This document shows, piece after piece, positions 8,158 through 17,245 of a DNA stretch of 64,000 nt (position 1 is the first letter of the stretch; each line of letters starts with the position of its first letter). The translations under genes and the position numbers were made by a program. Under the pieces are notes generated by a model. That model saw only the letters and a list, made by a program, of their open reading frames with translations, did not search any database and was not told where the DNA came from. The stretch comes from Agrobacterium sp. a22-2 (GTDB lineage: Bacteria; Pseudomonadota; Alphaproteobacteria; Rhizobiales; Rhizobiaceae): positions 111,923 through 175,922 of the forward strand of contig NZ_JAAXMM010000013.1 of the NCBI RefSeq assembly GCF_012276985.1. Direction: 5' to 3'.

Positions 8158-9291
8158 TTAGCTCTTTGCACGGCCTTGCTGGGCAAGGTCGAAAATCTGG
8201 ATGCCGTCGCGCGGACGGCCCCGGTTTTTCCACTTGTTGTGATTGAGCGTGTGCATGACGTCGTCATAGCCGGCCGCCCAATGTTCCGTGATCGAGGCAC
8301 GGGAAAACTCGGCATCCATGGCATGGGTGGCATAGGCGGCGCGGCGGTGGATGAGATGGACGATCGTCACGTCGAATTCGATGCCGATGGATCTCAGCAG
8401 CTTGGCATCCTCGTCATCGGCAAATTCCGGCGGCAGCTTTTCCAGCAGCCGCTTGGCGGCGCGGCGAACGACCTGCTTGCGGGCAAATTCGTCAGTGTTC
8501 ATGCGCGTGCGGCTGGAATAGCGGATCTCCTTGACGCGGCTTTCCGCCTCGAAATGATCCCTCGGCATGGTGCCGCGGGCGCTGAACAGGTCGATCTGGA
8601 AAATCTCCAGGTCGCGCTCGGAGGCATTGGTGGACAGAACATGCTGCAAAGGCGTGTTGGAGACCAGGCCGCCGTCCCAGTAGAAGCGTCCGTCGATCTC
8701 GACCGGCGCAAAGCCTGGCGGCAAGGCGCCTGATGCGGCGATGTGCCGGGCATCCAGCGTGTGGCGGCGATTGTCGAAATAGGCAAAATTGCCGGACACC
8801 ACTTCGACCGCGCCGAGAGAAATGCGGGTCTCGCAATCGTTGAGCAGATCGAAATCGACAAGCTCTTCCAGCGTTTTCAACAAGGGCTCGGTATCGTAAT
8901 AGCTGATCATCGCATCCGGGTTGAACAGCAACTGGTAGGGGGTGTAGAGGCGCGGCGAAAAGAACCCGGGGATTCCGGTGATGGCGCCTGCCATGGCCGA
9001 AATCTCGTTGGAGATCCGGCGAAAATCGGAGCCGTCATGCTCCTGGCCGAAGGTCAGGTTGGAGGAGACCTTGTCCCAGAAGGCCCGAAGATTTTCGACC
9101 CGGTGCTCCTTGGGGCTTCCGGCAATCAACGAGGCGTTGATCGCGCCGATCGAAATGCCGGCCAGCCAGTCGGGATCGATCCCGTGGGCATGAAGGGCCT
9201 CATAGGCGCCGGCCTGATAGGCGCCCAGTGCGCCGCCGCCCTGAAAGACGAAGATATGGTCGCAATCCGAATTCGACATGATGCGTTGCAT
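8158..9291 (-). CDS. Patatin-like phospholipase with DUF3734-type C terminus
   Basis: 377 residues. The patatin lipase fold is shown by the oxyanion loop GGGALGAYQAGAYEAL, the nucleophile elbow GISIG and the catalytic Asp in WDGGLVSNTPL. The C-terminal part (YSSRTRMNTDEFARKQ ... HTLNHNKW) looks like the DUF3734 extension. It would hydrolyse an acyl ester, possibly phospholipid or a polyhydroxybutyrate-associated substrate; the latter is inferred only from the bdhA neighbour 75 bases downstream. No signal peptide is seen. The start is either the ATG at 9291 or the one at 9279; neither has a good ribosome-binding site. Confidence 0.88.
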   Translation of the reverse strand: MQRIMSNSDCDHIFVFQGGGALGAYQAGAYEALHAHGIDPDWLAGISIGAINASLIAGSPKEHRVENLRAFWDKVSSNLTFGQEHDGSDFRRISNEISAMAGAITGIPGFFSPRLYTPYQLLFNPDAMISYYDTEPLLKTLEELVDFDLLNDCETRISLGAVEVVSGNFAYFDNRRHTLDARHIAASGALPPGFAPVEIDGRFYWDGGLVSNTPLQHVLSTNASERDLEIFQIDLFSARGTMPRDHFEAESRVKEIRYSSRTRMNTDEFARKQVVRRAAKRLLEKLPPEFADDEDAKLLRSIGIEFDVTIVHLIHRRAAYATHAMDAEFSRASITEHWAAGYDDVMHTLNHNKWKNRGRPRDGIQIFDLAQQGRAKS

Positions 9292-9345
9292 CCATAATGT
9301 TGCACTGCACCAGAAGATAGGAAGTCGTCTGCCTATTGCCAGGGG

Positions 9346-9373
9346 GCAAGGGGCCGCATTTGCCGCCCCTTGC
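9346..9373 (-). terminator. Hairpin after adhP
   Basis: GCAAGGGGC (9346-9354) and GCCCCTTGC (9365-9373) are perfectly complementary, about 30 bases past the adhP stop. There is no T-run. Confidence 0.45.
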
Positions 9374-9401
9374 AGTCACATTTTGTTGTATGGATCCCGG
9401 C

Positions 9402-10427
9402 TCAGTTGAGGTCGAGGACGATACGGCCGTCGATCTTGCCTTCTTCCATGCGCTTGAAGATGGCGTTGATGTTCTCGATCTTGTCCCAGGAGTAATGGGC
9501 GGCCACCTTGCCCTCGCCGGCAAACACCAGCGATTCCTCAAGATCCTGGCGGGTGCCGACGATCGAGCCGCGCACGGTGATGCGTTTCAGGACCGTCTCG
9601 AAGACCGGCAGCGAAATGAAGCCCGGCGGCAGGCCGACCAGCGCCATGGTGCCCTTGGAGCGCAGGAAGCCATAGGCCTGTTCCATGGCCTTCGGCGACA
9701 CGGCGGTGACCAGCGCGCCATGCACGCCGCCGGTTGCCTTCTGCACCTGCTCGATGGCGTCCTTGGCCGTGCCATCGACGACCATATCGGCGCCGAGGTC
9801 CTTGGCGAGCTTCAGCTTGTCGGCATGGATATCGGCGGCGACCACATGCATGCCCATCGCCTTGGCGTATTGCACCGCCATGTGGCCGAGACCGCCGATG
9901 CCTGATATCACGACCCATTCGCCGGGGCGCACTTCGGTTTCCTTCAGGCCCTTGTAGACCGTGACGCCGGCGCACAGCACGGGTGCTGCCGCGCCGAATT
10001 CGAGATTGTTCGGCAGGCGGCCGACAAAATCCGGATCGGCGAGGCCATATTGGGCGAACGTGCCGTTGACCGAATAACCGGTGTTCTGCTGGCTGCCGCA
10101 GAGCGTTTCCCATCCGGTGCGGCAGGGCGAGCAGCAACCGCAGGCGGTGTGCAGCCACGGCACGCCGACGCGGTCGCCTTCCTTGATGCGGGCAACGCCG
10201 GCGCCGAGCTTGGCGACGTAACCGACACCCTCGTGGCCGGGAATGAAGGGCGGATTGGGCTTGACCGGCCAATCGCCATTGGCGGCGTGAAGATCGGTGT
10301 GGCAGACGCCGGTTGCCTCATACTTGACGAGGATCTGGCCGGGGCCTGGCTCCGGGATGGGCATGTCTTCAATCGTCAGCGGCTTGCCGAATTCCCGCAC
10401 CACGGCGGCTTTCATCATCGATGCCAT
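9402..10427 (-). CDS. adhP: Zinc-dependent alcohol dehydrogenase (AdhP type)
   Basis: 341 residues from the ATG at 10427, which has GGGAGA upstream. The medium-chain dehydrogenase features are all present: catalytic zinc ligands in GVCHTDLHA and GHEGVGYV, structural zinc ligands in CGCCSPCRTGWETLC, and the NAD-binding GIGGLGHMAVQYAKAMG. It would interconvert primary alcohols and aldehydes with NAD in the cytoplasm. Closest by motif is the AdhP/ADH1 group (CHTDLHAANGDWPVKP, QQNTGYSVNGTFAQY). The downstream patatin gene is separated by about 110 bases with a hairpin, so it is probably a separate unit. Confidence 0.93.
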   Translation of the reverse strand: MASMMKAAVVREFGKPLTIEDMPIPEPGPGQILVKYEATGVCHTDLHAANGDWPVKPNPPFIPGHEGVGYVAKLGAGVARIKEGDRVGVPWLHTACGCCSPCRTGWETLCGSQQNTGYSVNGTFAQYGLADPDFVGRLPNNLEFGAAAPVLCAGVTVYKGLKETEVRPGEWVVISGIGGLGHMAVQYAKAMGMHVVAADIHADKLKLAKDLGADMVVDGTAKDAIEQVQKATGGVHGALVTAVSPKAMEQAYGFLRSKGTMALVGLPPGFISLPVFETVLKRITVRGSIVGTRQDLEESLVFAGEGKVAAHYSWDKIENINAIFKRMEEGKIDGRIVLDLN

Positions 10428-10595
10428 AAATGTCTCCCTTGAAAATTGACGTCGTGCCAATCAATCCCACGCTGCACCCTGTTCGGAATTGCGAACGCGA
10501 CCGGAACCTACCTGAAATGCAGGGGTGTTCTTTGATACAAGTCAACTTCAGCGACATTTGCGCGACCGCAAGCGTCGCGCATTTGCGACAATGCA

Positions 10596-10619
10596 GCCGC
10601 CGGGGAACCGCCCGGCGGC
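10596..10619 (-). terminator. GC-rich hairpin after the dienelactone hydrolase gene
   Basis: GCCGCCGGG (10596-10604) pairs with CCCGGCGGC (10611-10619), just past the stop of the gene on the minus strand. No T-run follows. Confidence 0.4.
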
Positions 10620-10633
10620 GTGCCGACGTTGGA

Positions 10634-11509
10634 TCAAGCCAGGTGTTTCTTGAGGAACGCGACCGTGCGCGTCCAGGCAAGCTCGGCCGCCGCCTTGTCA
10701 TAACGGGCTGCCGAGGTGTCGTTGTTGAAGGCGTGATTGACGCCATCGTAGACGAAGATCTCGAACGTCTTGCCGCCGGCCTCAAGCGCCGCCTTGTAGG
10801 CGTCGATGCCGGCATTGATGCGCTCGTCCAGCCCGCCATAGTGCAGCATCAGCGGTGCCTTGATGGAGGGAACCTGATCGGCGGGCGGCTGGGCTCCGTA
10901 GTAAGCGACACCGGCGCCAAGCTCCGGCGAGGCAACCGCCAGGCGATTGACCAGACCGCCGCCCCAGCAGAAGCCGATGGCGCCGACCTTGCCATTCGCG
11001 CCGTCGAGGCTCGCCAGGTAGGCCCGCGTCGCTTCGCCATTGTTGACCGTTGCGGCCATGTCCAGCGTCGAGAACATCTCGCGCGCCTTGTCTTCGTCCG
11101 CGGGCGTACCGCCGGCTGGCGACAGGAAGTCGGGCGCCAGCGCCACGAAACCTTCGAGCGCCATGCGGCGGGCGACATCGCGGATATGCGGATTGAGACC
11201 ACGATTTTCATGAATGACGATGACCGCCGGAAGGGGGCCAGAGGCCTCCTTCGGCGTGACCAGATAACCCTTCATCTCGCCGGCAGCACCGGGATAGGTG
11301 ATATCCCTGGCATCGAGACGGCTATCCGTTTCCTCGACGATCGCGGCCTGCGCACCGCTGGCCGCCAGCATCGGCGCGATGGCCGCTGCCGCCGCTCCCG
11401 AGCCGGCCAGCATGGTCAGCTTTTCCATGAAGCGACGGCGATCGAGCGTCAGATGGGTGTATTCGTCATAGGCGTTGATCATCGCCTGGGTAATTCTCGG
11501 CTTTTCCAT
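10634..11509 (-). CDS. Dienelactone hydrolase family protein, Tat-exported
   Basis: 291 residues. The N terminus has a twin-arginine export signal (LDRRRFMEKLTMLAGSGAAAAAIAP, ending near ASGAQA), so the enzyme probably acts in the periplasm. The alpha/beta hydrolase body has the nucleophile in GFCWGGG, the acid in GGLDERIN and the histidine in DGVNHAFNND, the dienelactone hydrolase Cys-Asp-His arrangement. The family opens lactones such as dienelactone, but many members have unknown substrates. The neighbours (adhP, LtrA) do not form a catabolic operon, so the substrate is undetermined. The start has a purine-rich GGGAAAC upstream. Confidence 0.87.
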   Translation of the reverse strand: MEKPRITQAMINAYDEYTHLTLDRRRFMEKLTMLAGSGAAAAAIAPMLAASGAQAAIVEETDSRLDARDITYPGAAGEMKGYLVTPKEASGPLPAVIVIHENRGLNPHIRDVARRMALEGFVALAPDFLSPAGGTPADEDKAREMFSTLDMAATVNNGEATRAYLASLDGANGKVGAIGFCWGGGLVNRLAVASPELGAGVAYYGAQPPADQVPSIKAPLMLHYGGLDERINAGIDAYKAALEAGGKTFEIFVYDGVNHAFNNDTSAARYDKAAAELAWTRTVAFLKKHLA

Positions 11510-11799
11510 GATGTTTCCCTCCGTGATTGCCCTTTACGACTGGAGGAGAAGATAGAGGAGCCGTGCCGCCTGCCTATGGCAGTGCGGAGCGTCGCAGGAC
11601 ACATTTGCGTTATCCGGCCTGTCGCGGCTCATGCAGCCTCCCGGTAGCCGCCAACCGGGCACGAGACCGAACGCCAAAGGCAGGGGCCAAACCGACTTTT
11701 GCGGCCGGCCGACTTGACCATTCTTTGCTGAATCGGACAATTGACAAAAGGCAGGGGAGCCGGTTCCGTTTGCCGCCGTGATCGAGAGAGCCTGTTCAG

Positions 11800-13086
11800 A
11801 TGTCCAAGGAAACCGCGCGCCATTTGCCCCACCATCGTGCCGCCGCCATGCGGGGGCGCGATCCGCACGAGGAGCACCGGGTGGCGACGCCGCTCGAACT
11901 GCTGTTCGACCTGACCTTCGTCATCGCCTTCAGCGCGGCGGCCTCGCCGTTTGCCCATCTGCTGGCGGAAGGCCATTACGCCGTGGGTCTCGGAAGCTTT
12001 GCCTTTGCAATGTTCGCCATTTGCCTGGCCTGGATCAATTTCTCCTGGTTCGCCTCCGCCTTCGATACGGACGACTGGATCTACCGCCTGACGACCATGA
12101 TTCAGATGATCGGCGTGCTGATCCTGGCGGTCGGATTGCCGCGCATGTTTACGTCGCTCGACCATGGCGAATACATCGACAACGCGGTCATGGTCATGGG
12201 GTACGTGATCATGCGGGTGGCGATGATATTCCAATGGCTGCGCGCCGCGCGGCAGTATCCGGGCGGCCGAGCGGCCTGCCTGTTCTACGCCGGCTGGATC
12301 TTTACAGCCCAGATCGGCTGGACCGCCCTGATCTTTCTCGACATGCCGCTCTTGCCGACGGCGGCCTGCATCGTCACGCTTGGCATCTTCGAGCTGGCCG
12401 GCCCGATCGTTGCCGAGCGCCTGGGCAACGGCACACCGTGGCATGCCCATCACATTGCCGAGCGTTACGGACTGCTGGCCATCATTGCGCTCGGCGAAGG
12501 CGTGATCGGCACGGTCGCGTCGATCTCGGCCATCGTCGAGAACCAGGGATGGAATATCGACACTGTGCTGATGTGCGTGGCCGGGACCGGCCTGACCTTC
12601 GGCATGTGGTGGCTCTATTTCATGCTGCCATCCGCAAAGGTCCTGCATATCAGGCGGGACCGCGCCTTCGTCTGGGGCTATGGCCATTTCCTGATCTTCG
12701 CGGCGATTGCCGCCACCGGTGCCGGCCTGCATACCGCCGCCTACTATATAGAGCACGAGGCCCATATCGGCCCGGTGGCCACACTGCTGACCGTCGCCTT
12801 CCCGGTCGGCCTCTATATCCTGACGATCTTCGCGCTCTACACGTATCTGCTGGGCGAAGGCGACCGGTTCCATGTCTGGCTGCTGGCCGGCACCGGCCTG
12901 TTCATCGTTCTGCCGGTCGTCTGCGCCGGCTTCGGCGTCAGTATGACGGTCTGCCTGACGCTGCTGATGTTTGCGCCGGTCGTCTCGGTGATCGGTTACG
13001 AGGTCGTCGGCCACCGGCATGGCGACGAGGCCCTCGAACGGATGCTGGGCGCGTCACATTCGACAGATAGCCAAGCGCCGCATTAA
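11800..13086 (+). CDS. Low-temperature-requirement A (LtrA) family membrane protein
   Basis: 428 residues with about ten or more hydrophobic segments. The family signature near the N terminus is EEHRVATPLELLFDLTFVIAFS, and LGEGVIGTVASIS and WWLYFML follow in the expected order. The family was named from a Listeria mutant; its biochemical role is not established. It is divergent from the dienelactone hydrolase gene and convergent with the MAPEG gene. A long open frame on the minus strand under this gene is a shadow. Confidence 0.85.
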   Translation: MSKETARHLPHHRAAAMRGRDPHEEHRVATPLELLFDLTFVIAFSAAASPFAHLLAEGHYAVGLGSFAFAMFAICLAWINFSWFASAFDTDDWIYRLTTMIQMIGVLILAVGLPRMFTSLDHGEYIDNAVMVMGYVIMRVAMIFQWLRAARQYPGGRAACLFYAGWIFTAQIGWTALIFLDMPLLPTAACIVTLGIFELAGPIVAERLGNGTPWHAHHIAERYGLLAIIALGEGVIGTVASISAIVENQGWNIDTVLMCVAGTGLTFGMWWLYFMLPSAKVLHIRRDRAFVWGYGHFLIFAAIAATGAGLHTAAYYIEHEAHIGPVATLLTVAFPVGLYILTIFALYTYLLGEGDRFHVWLLAGTGLFIVLPVVCAGFGVSMTVCLTLLMFAPVVSVIGYEVVGHRHGDEALERMLGASHSTDSQAPH

Positions 13087-13111
13087 AGCAAAACAAGAAG
13101 CGGCCGCGACC

Positions 13112-13528
13112 TCAGGACACGGCCATCCAGGCGGCCAGCCAGATCCACATGGCAAAGAGCGCAACGAAGCCCGCCATGAACAAGGGCCGGCGCAACTTGA
13201 GCCGATTTCCGGTCACGTGCACAAAGGCATGGGCGCAGCGCGTAACGACAAACAGCCAGGCCAGAGCGACCGCCACGACATTGTCGGCATCGACGATATA
13301 GAGCAGGATTGAGACCGCGTAGAACAACACCGGCAGTTCGAACTGGTTGGCAATGGCTCTGTTGACCACCCGGCTTTCGGCCGGCTCATCGCGATTGTCG
13401 CGGAACGCCTCTCGCTCGACCAGACCCGATTTGACCACGCTTGCCCGCCGGAGCGTCAACAGGCCATAGAGGCAGAAGACCAGAAAGGCATGGACGACCA
13501 GAGGCCAAAACAGTCCAAAACCGGTCAT
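13112..13528 (-). CDS. MAPEG family membrane protein
   Basis: 138 residues with four hydrophobic helices (FGLFWPLVVHAFLVFCLYGL, FYAVSILLYIV, VAVALAWLFVVTRCAHAFVH, FMAGFVALFAMWIWLA). The RAIANQFELPVLFY and TRCAHAF segments match the MAPEG family, which includes microsomal glutathione transferases and related proteins. The function of bacterial members is mostly unknown. The start has GAAAGGACAACGAG upstream. It lies just past the guaB terminator and is probably transcribed alone. Confidence 0.8.
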   Translation of the reverse strand: MTGFGLFWPLVVHAFLVFCLYGLLTLRRASVVKSGLVEREAFRDNRDEPAESRVVNRAIANQFELPVLFYAVSILLYIVDADNVVAVALAWLFVVTRCAHAFVHVTGNRLKLRRPLFMAGFVALFAMWIWLAAWMAVS

Positions 13529-13563
13529 CTCGTTGTCCTTTCTTCACCAGCGCCAAGCCATAA

Positions 13564-13600
13564 GAAAAAGGCCCGAACATCGCAATCGACTTCGGGCCTC
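13564..13600 (-). terminator. Rho-independent terminator of guaB
   Basis: AGGCCCGAA (13569-13577) pairs with TTCGGGCCT (13591-13599). On the minus strand the hairpin is followed by a T-run (complement of GAAAAA). It lies about 30 bases beyond the guaB stop. Confidence 0.82.
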
Positions 13601-13628
13601 CTATTCATAAGGTTGGCGAATTAGCGGC

Positions 13629-15119
13629 TTATGCGCCGCCGGGATAGTTGGGGCTCTCGCGGGTTATCGTCACGCCATGCGGATGGCTTTCGCGCAAGCC
13701 CGCGCCGGAAATGCGCACGAAAGTGGCCTTTTCCTGGAAGTCCTTGATGTCCTTGCCGCCGACATAGCCCATGGCGGCCTTGAGGCCGCCGGCCAGCTGA
13801 TGAAGCACGGCGGATACCGGACCCTTGTAGGGAACCTGGCCTTCAATGCCTTCCGGCACCAGCTTCAGCGTATCCCGCACTTCCGCCTGGAAATAACGAT
13901 CGGCCGAACCGCGCGCCATGGCGCCCACCGAGCCCATGCCGCGATAGGCTTTGAAGGAGCGGCCCTGATAGAGATAGACCTCGCCGGGGCTTTCGTCGGT
14001 GCCGGCCAGCAGCGAACCGACCATGACGGCAGAAGCGCCGGCGGCAATCGCCTTGGCGACGTCGCCGGAAAACTTGATGCCGCCATCGGCGATGACCGGA
14101 ATGCCGTGCTTGTTGGCCTCTTCGACCGCCGCCATCACGGCGGCGAGCTGCGGAACGCCGACGCCGGCAACGATGCGGGTGGTGCAGATCGAGCCGGGGC
14201 CGATGCCGACCTTGATGCAGTCGGCACCGGCGTCGATCAGGGCGCGGGTGCCTTCGCTGGTGGCGACATTGCCGGCGATGATGCGAATGGCATTCGACAT
14301 CTTCTTCACTTCGGCCACGGCGTCCAGCACCTTCTGGGAATGACCGTGGGCGGTATCGACGACGATGACGTCGACGCCGGCTTCGATCAGGCGTTCGGCG
14401 CGCTCGCGGCCGTCCTCACCGGTGGAAATAGCGGCTGCAACCCGCAGTCTCCCTTGCGCATCCTTGGCGGCATTCGGATTGAGCTGCGACTTCTCGATGT
14501 CCTTGACGGTGATCAGGCCGACGCAACGGCCTTCATTGTCGACGACCACCAGCTTTTCGATGCGATGGGTATGCAGCAGGCGCTTGGCTTCGCCCTGCTC
14601 GACACCATCCCTGACGGTGATCAGGTTCTGGTGGGTCATCAATTCGTGGATCTTCTGGGTGGGATCGGAGGCAAAGCGCACGTCGCGATTGGTCAGGATG
14701 CCGACCAGGCGACCGGGGCGACTGTTGCCCTCGACGACCGGGATACCGGAAATGCCATGCGACTTCATCAGCGACAGCGCTTCGGCAAGGGTGGCATCCG
14801 GGCCGATGGTGACCGGGTTGACCACCATGCCGCTTTCGAATTTCTTGACCTGGCGGACCTCTTCGGCCTGCTCGATCGGCGTCAGATTTCGGTGGATGAC
14901 GCCCATGCCGCCCGATTGCGCCATGGCGATGGCGAGCCGGCTCTCGGTGACCGTGTCCATGGCGGACGACAGGATCGGCAGGGACAGATCGATGTCTTTT
15001 GAAATGCGGGTGGCGATATTGGTCTGCCCCGGCATCACTTCGGAATGTCCGGGCTGCAGGAGGACATCGTCAAAGGTGAGCGCTTCCGCTCCGGTTGCCG
15101 AAATTACGATGCGTGCCAT
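13629..15119 (-). CDS. guaB: IMP dehydrogenase
   Basis: 496 residues from the ATG at 15119, preceded by GAAGGA. The enzyme oxidises IMP to XMP with NAD, the committed step of guanine nucleotide synthesis. The TIM barrel starts with ALTFDDVLLQPGHSEV; two CBS domains follow (residues about 95-200, including GIPVVEG and LVGILTNRDVRF). The catalytic cysteine is in GPGSICTTRIVAGVG, and the mobile flap has YRGMGSVGAM. The product ends YPGGA. It is an ordinary housekeeping gene with a clear terminator. Confidence 0.97.
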   Translation of the reverse strand: MARIVISATGAEALTFDDVLLQPGHSEVMPGQTNIATRISKDIDLSLPILSSAMDTVTESRLAIAMAQSGGMGVIHRNLTPIEQAEEVRQVKKFESGMVVNPVTIGPDATLAEALSLMKSHGISGIPVVEGNSRPGRLVGILTNRDVRFASDPTQKIHELMTHQNLITVRDGVEQGEAKRLLHTHRIEKLVVVDNEGRCVGLITVKDIEKSQLNPNAAKDAQGRLRVAAAISTGEDGRERAERLIEAGVDVIVVDTAHGHSQKVLDAVAEVKKMSNAIRIIAGNVATSEGTRALIDAGADCIKVGIGPGSICTTRIVAGVGVPQLAAVMAAVEEANKHGIPVIADGGIKFSGDVAKAIAAGASAVMVGSLLAGTDESPGEVYLYQGRSFKAYRGMGSVGAMARGSADRYFQAEVRDTLKLVPEGIEGQVPYKGPVSAVLHQLAGGLKAAMGYVGGKDIKDFQEKATFVRISGAGLRESHPHGVTITRESPNYPGGA

Positions 15120-15125
15120 TGCCAA

Positions 15126-15520
15126 TTTCCTTCGTTTTGAAAATGCAAAGCCGCCCGGAACGAATCATACGCCCGGCTGCTCCTGCAAGAATTGCTTGGA
15201 AGTTGGCGAGGGCAGGTAACACGTCTATGACAGGAAGGGAATAGCAAAAAGCGGCCGGCCCTGCCCCCAAACTCAAATGGGCAACACAACTCGATGCCGG
15301 TGCCTGATCCCATCACCGCATCGACGTTCGAGCGGTCATCGTGCTGGAAATCTCTTCGCGACGCATTCTGCACACTGATCTGTCGCAGGCGCTGGTTTTG
15401 CGGCGTCGTAGATTCAAGGCCGTAAAACCGTCGCTTTGATTGGAATTTCGCGACGACATAGAAGAGCGATGAATGATCGGCTATGATTGATTTTCGAAGT
15501 CGATCTACCCGAGGACGCCC
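15126..15520. other. Gene-free stretch between guaB and the LysE gene
   Basis: About 395 bases. Short frames occur but none has a ribosome-binding site or a recognisable product. It must hold the divergent guaB and LysE-family promoters. I see no riboswitch-like fold or repeat. Confidence 0.5.
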
Positions 15521-16135
15521 ATGGAATTATTATCTGTCGCCATCTTCGCCGGTGCCCTGCTTCTGAATGCGGGGACACCCGGTCCGAGCATTGCCGCGCT
15601 GGTATCGCGCGTGATCACCAACGGTTGGCGCGACGTTATCCCCTTCGTCGCTGCCATGTGGATCGGCGAGGTGATCTGGCTCACCATGGCAATGGCAGGC
15701 CTCACCGCGCTGGCCCAGACCTTCCAGTTCGGCTTTCATGTCTTGAAATGGCTTGGCGTTGCCTATCTCTGCTGGCTGGCGTTCAAGATGTGGCATAAGC
15801 CGGTGAGCGAGGATGCCGACGATCTTCCTCGGCGGGCCTCGCCCTTGTCCATGTTCGGTGCGGGTATGGCGCTTACTTTGGGCAACCCGAAGATTATGGT
15901 ATTCTACCTTGCCCTTCTGCCGTCTCTGATCGACCTTTCGAAAACGGGAGTCCGGGAATGGGCAATCCTCGCCGCCGTCACGCTGGTGACGTTGGCCGCA
16001 ATTGATCTGACCTGGACCTTCCTCGCCCACAAGGCGCGGCTTCTGTTACGAACCCCTCGCGCCATACGGATTGCCAACCGGGTTGGGGCCGTTGCCCTGG
16101 GCGGGGCCGCTGCCGCAATCGCGACACGAAATTGA
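15521..16135 (+). CDS. LysE/RhtB-family amino-acid exporter
   Basis: 204 residues with about six membrane helices. The family opening LLNAGTPGPSIAALVSRVITNGWR corresponds to the conserved xxxPGP motif, and ALTLGNPKIMVFYLALLPSLI is the second typical block. It would export an amino acid or related small molecule across the inner membrane. The stop codon overlaps the start of the acetyltransferase gene (ATGATGA), so the two are translationally coupled, which suggests a joint detoxification or export role. Confidence 0.9.
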   Translation: MELLSVAIFAGALLLNAGTPGPSIAALVSRVITNGWRDVIPFVAAMWIGEVIWLTMAMAGLTALAQTFQFGFHVLKWLGVAYLCWLAFKMWHKPVSEDADDLPRRASPLSMFGAGMALTLGNPKIMVFYLALLPSLIDLSKTGVREWAILAAVTLVTLAAIDLTWTFLAHKARLLLRTPRAIRIANRVGAVALGGAAAAIATRN

Positions 16136-16608
16136 TGATCGAAATTAGAGCAGCGGTCACTGAGGATTTGCCAGTCGTCCACTCGATCACGCAAAAGGCT
16201 TATGCGGTCTGGTTACCCGTTTTGGGCTATCCGCCCCAACCGATGACAGACGATTACGGCCCCCGCATCGAACGCGGCGACGTTCTGCTGGCTTGTGAGG
16301 GTGAAACTGTGCTCGGGCTCATTGCTGTTGAACGGGGTGATGACCATCACCTGATTTTCAGTGTGGCTGTTAATCCGGACAACGCCGGAAAAGGCATCGG
16401 ACCCCGTCTGATTGCAGAGGCGGAAGATCACGCTCGCCTTGCTGGCAAGGCCCGCATGACGCTCTACACCAATGCGCTCATGAATAAGAATATCGATCTT
16501 TATCGGAAGCTCGGCTACCGTGAAACCGGACGTCGCCCGAACTCGGCGAGGCCGGGTTTTACTATCGTAGATATGGAAAAGATGCTGATGGACCCTGCTG
16601 ATCTGTAA
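16132..16608 (+). CDS. GNAT-family N-acetyltransferase
   Basis: 158 residues. The acetyl-CoA-binding motif A is SVAVNPDNAGKGIGPRLIAEAEDHARLAGK, a variant of the Q/RxxGxG/A loop, followed by MTLYTNALMNKNIDLYRKLGYRETGR (motif B). The substrate is unknown. The start overlaps the LysE-family stop by 4 bases; an alternative ATG is one codon later. The base composition is a little less GC-rich than flanking genes. Confidence 0.88.
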   Translation: MMIEIRAAVTEDLPVVHSITQKAYAVWLPVLGYPPQPMTDDYGPRIERGDVLLACEGETVLGLIAVERGDDHHLIFSVAVNPDNAGKGIGPRLIAEAEDHARLAGKARMTLYTNALMNKNIDLYRKLGYRETGRRPNSARPGFTIVDMEKMLMDPADL

Positions 16609-16646
16609 TGCTCGCTTATTGGTCGTTCAGTCGGGGAAATCGACGC

Positions 16647-16713
16647 TTTCGCGACAGATATTTTCAACAGAACGTATTCCCCATTTCAGTTAGAGGCTGA
16701 ACCTCCGGCCGAG
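16647..16713. repeat. Copy 1 of a 67-base dispersed repeat
   Basis: Aligns without gaps to 22195-22260 at roughly 80% identity by eye. The shared core runs TTTCGCGA, GATATTT, ACAGAA, GTATTCC, ATTTCAGT, GGCTG, ACCT. Both copies lie in non-coding gaps. Confidence 0.6.
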
Positions 16714-16847
16714 ATTTGACATTTGCCATTGAGCGATCTTTTAGCCTGTCTCCTAGCGGTTTTTAAAATCTTCGCCTGTAGAAAACCGATCATGGCCGGC
16801 CAACACATGAGTTCGGTCAGAACAGTTCAAATACAGGGGCGATAAAA

Positions 16848-17159
16848 ATGAATTCATTGCAGCAGCGGGCTCACGCCTTCGAAGACAAATTCATGCATGA
16901 TGAAGAACTGATGTTCAAGGCGCAGGCACGGCGCAATGGGTTGATCGGCCTGTGGGCCGCCGCCATCATGGGCCGGGCCGATGCAGACGCTTACGCAAAA
17001 GACCTGATCGCGGCCGACATTACCGAAAAGGACGGCGTCTTTGCTCGCCTCCGTCGGGATTTCGATGCCGCCGGCGTCACGGTTCTCGACGACGAGATCC
17101 GCCAACGCATGACCACCCTGCTGCAGGATGCGGCCCAGTCGATGTACGAAGGCCGCTGA
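16848..17159 (+). CDS. ATP synthase inhibitor subunit zeta (DUF1476)
   Basis: 103 residues, the usual length for the alphaproteobacterial zeta subunit. The recognisable start is LQQRAHAFEDKFMHDEELMFKAQARRNGLIGLWAA, with DDEIRQRMTTLLQDAA near the end. In Paracoccus the N terminus inserts into F1 and blocks ATP hydrolysis. It is encoded alone, as is typical. The ATG at 16848 has AGGGGCGAT upstream. No ATP synthase genes are nearby. Confidence 0.88.
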   Translation: MNSLQQRAHAFEDKFMHDEELMFKAQARRNGLIGLWAAAIMGRADADAYAKDLIAADITEKDGVFARLRRDFDAAGVTVLDDEIRQRMTTLLQDAAQSMYEGR

Positions 17160-17192
17160 GGGCGCTTTTCCGACCTGTCCGCAAACGAGATA

Positions 17193-17221
17193 ATCCGCAC
17201 CGCCCGGCGGGCGATGCGGAT
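17193..17221. terminator. 13-bp hairpin between convergent genes
   Basis: ATCCGCACCGCCC (17193-17205) pairs with GGGCGATGCGGAT (17209-17221) with one mismatch and a 3-base loop. It sits between the zeta subunit and metallo-hydrolase stops and could serve both strands; neither side has a T-run. Confidence 0.5.
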
Positions 17222-17245
17222 CAAGACACTGAGTTTCGGCAATGC

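Noticed and set aside
11629..13020. A 463-residue minus-strand frame over the LtrA gene
   Set aside because: Low-complexity His/Asp/Gln-rich shadow translation of a membrane protein gene.
13677..15002. A 441-residue plus-strand frame over guaB
   Set aside because: Shadow of guaB; no motifs.
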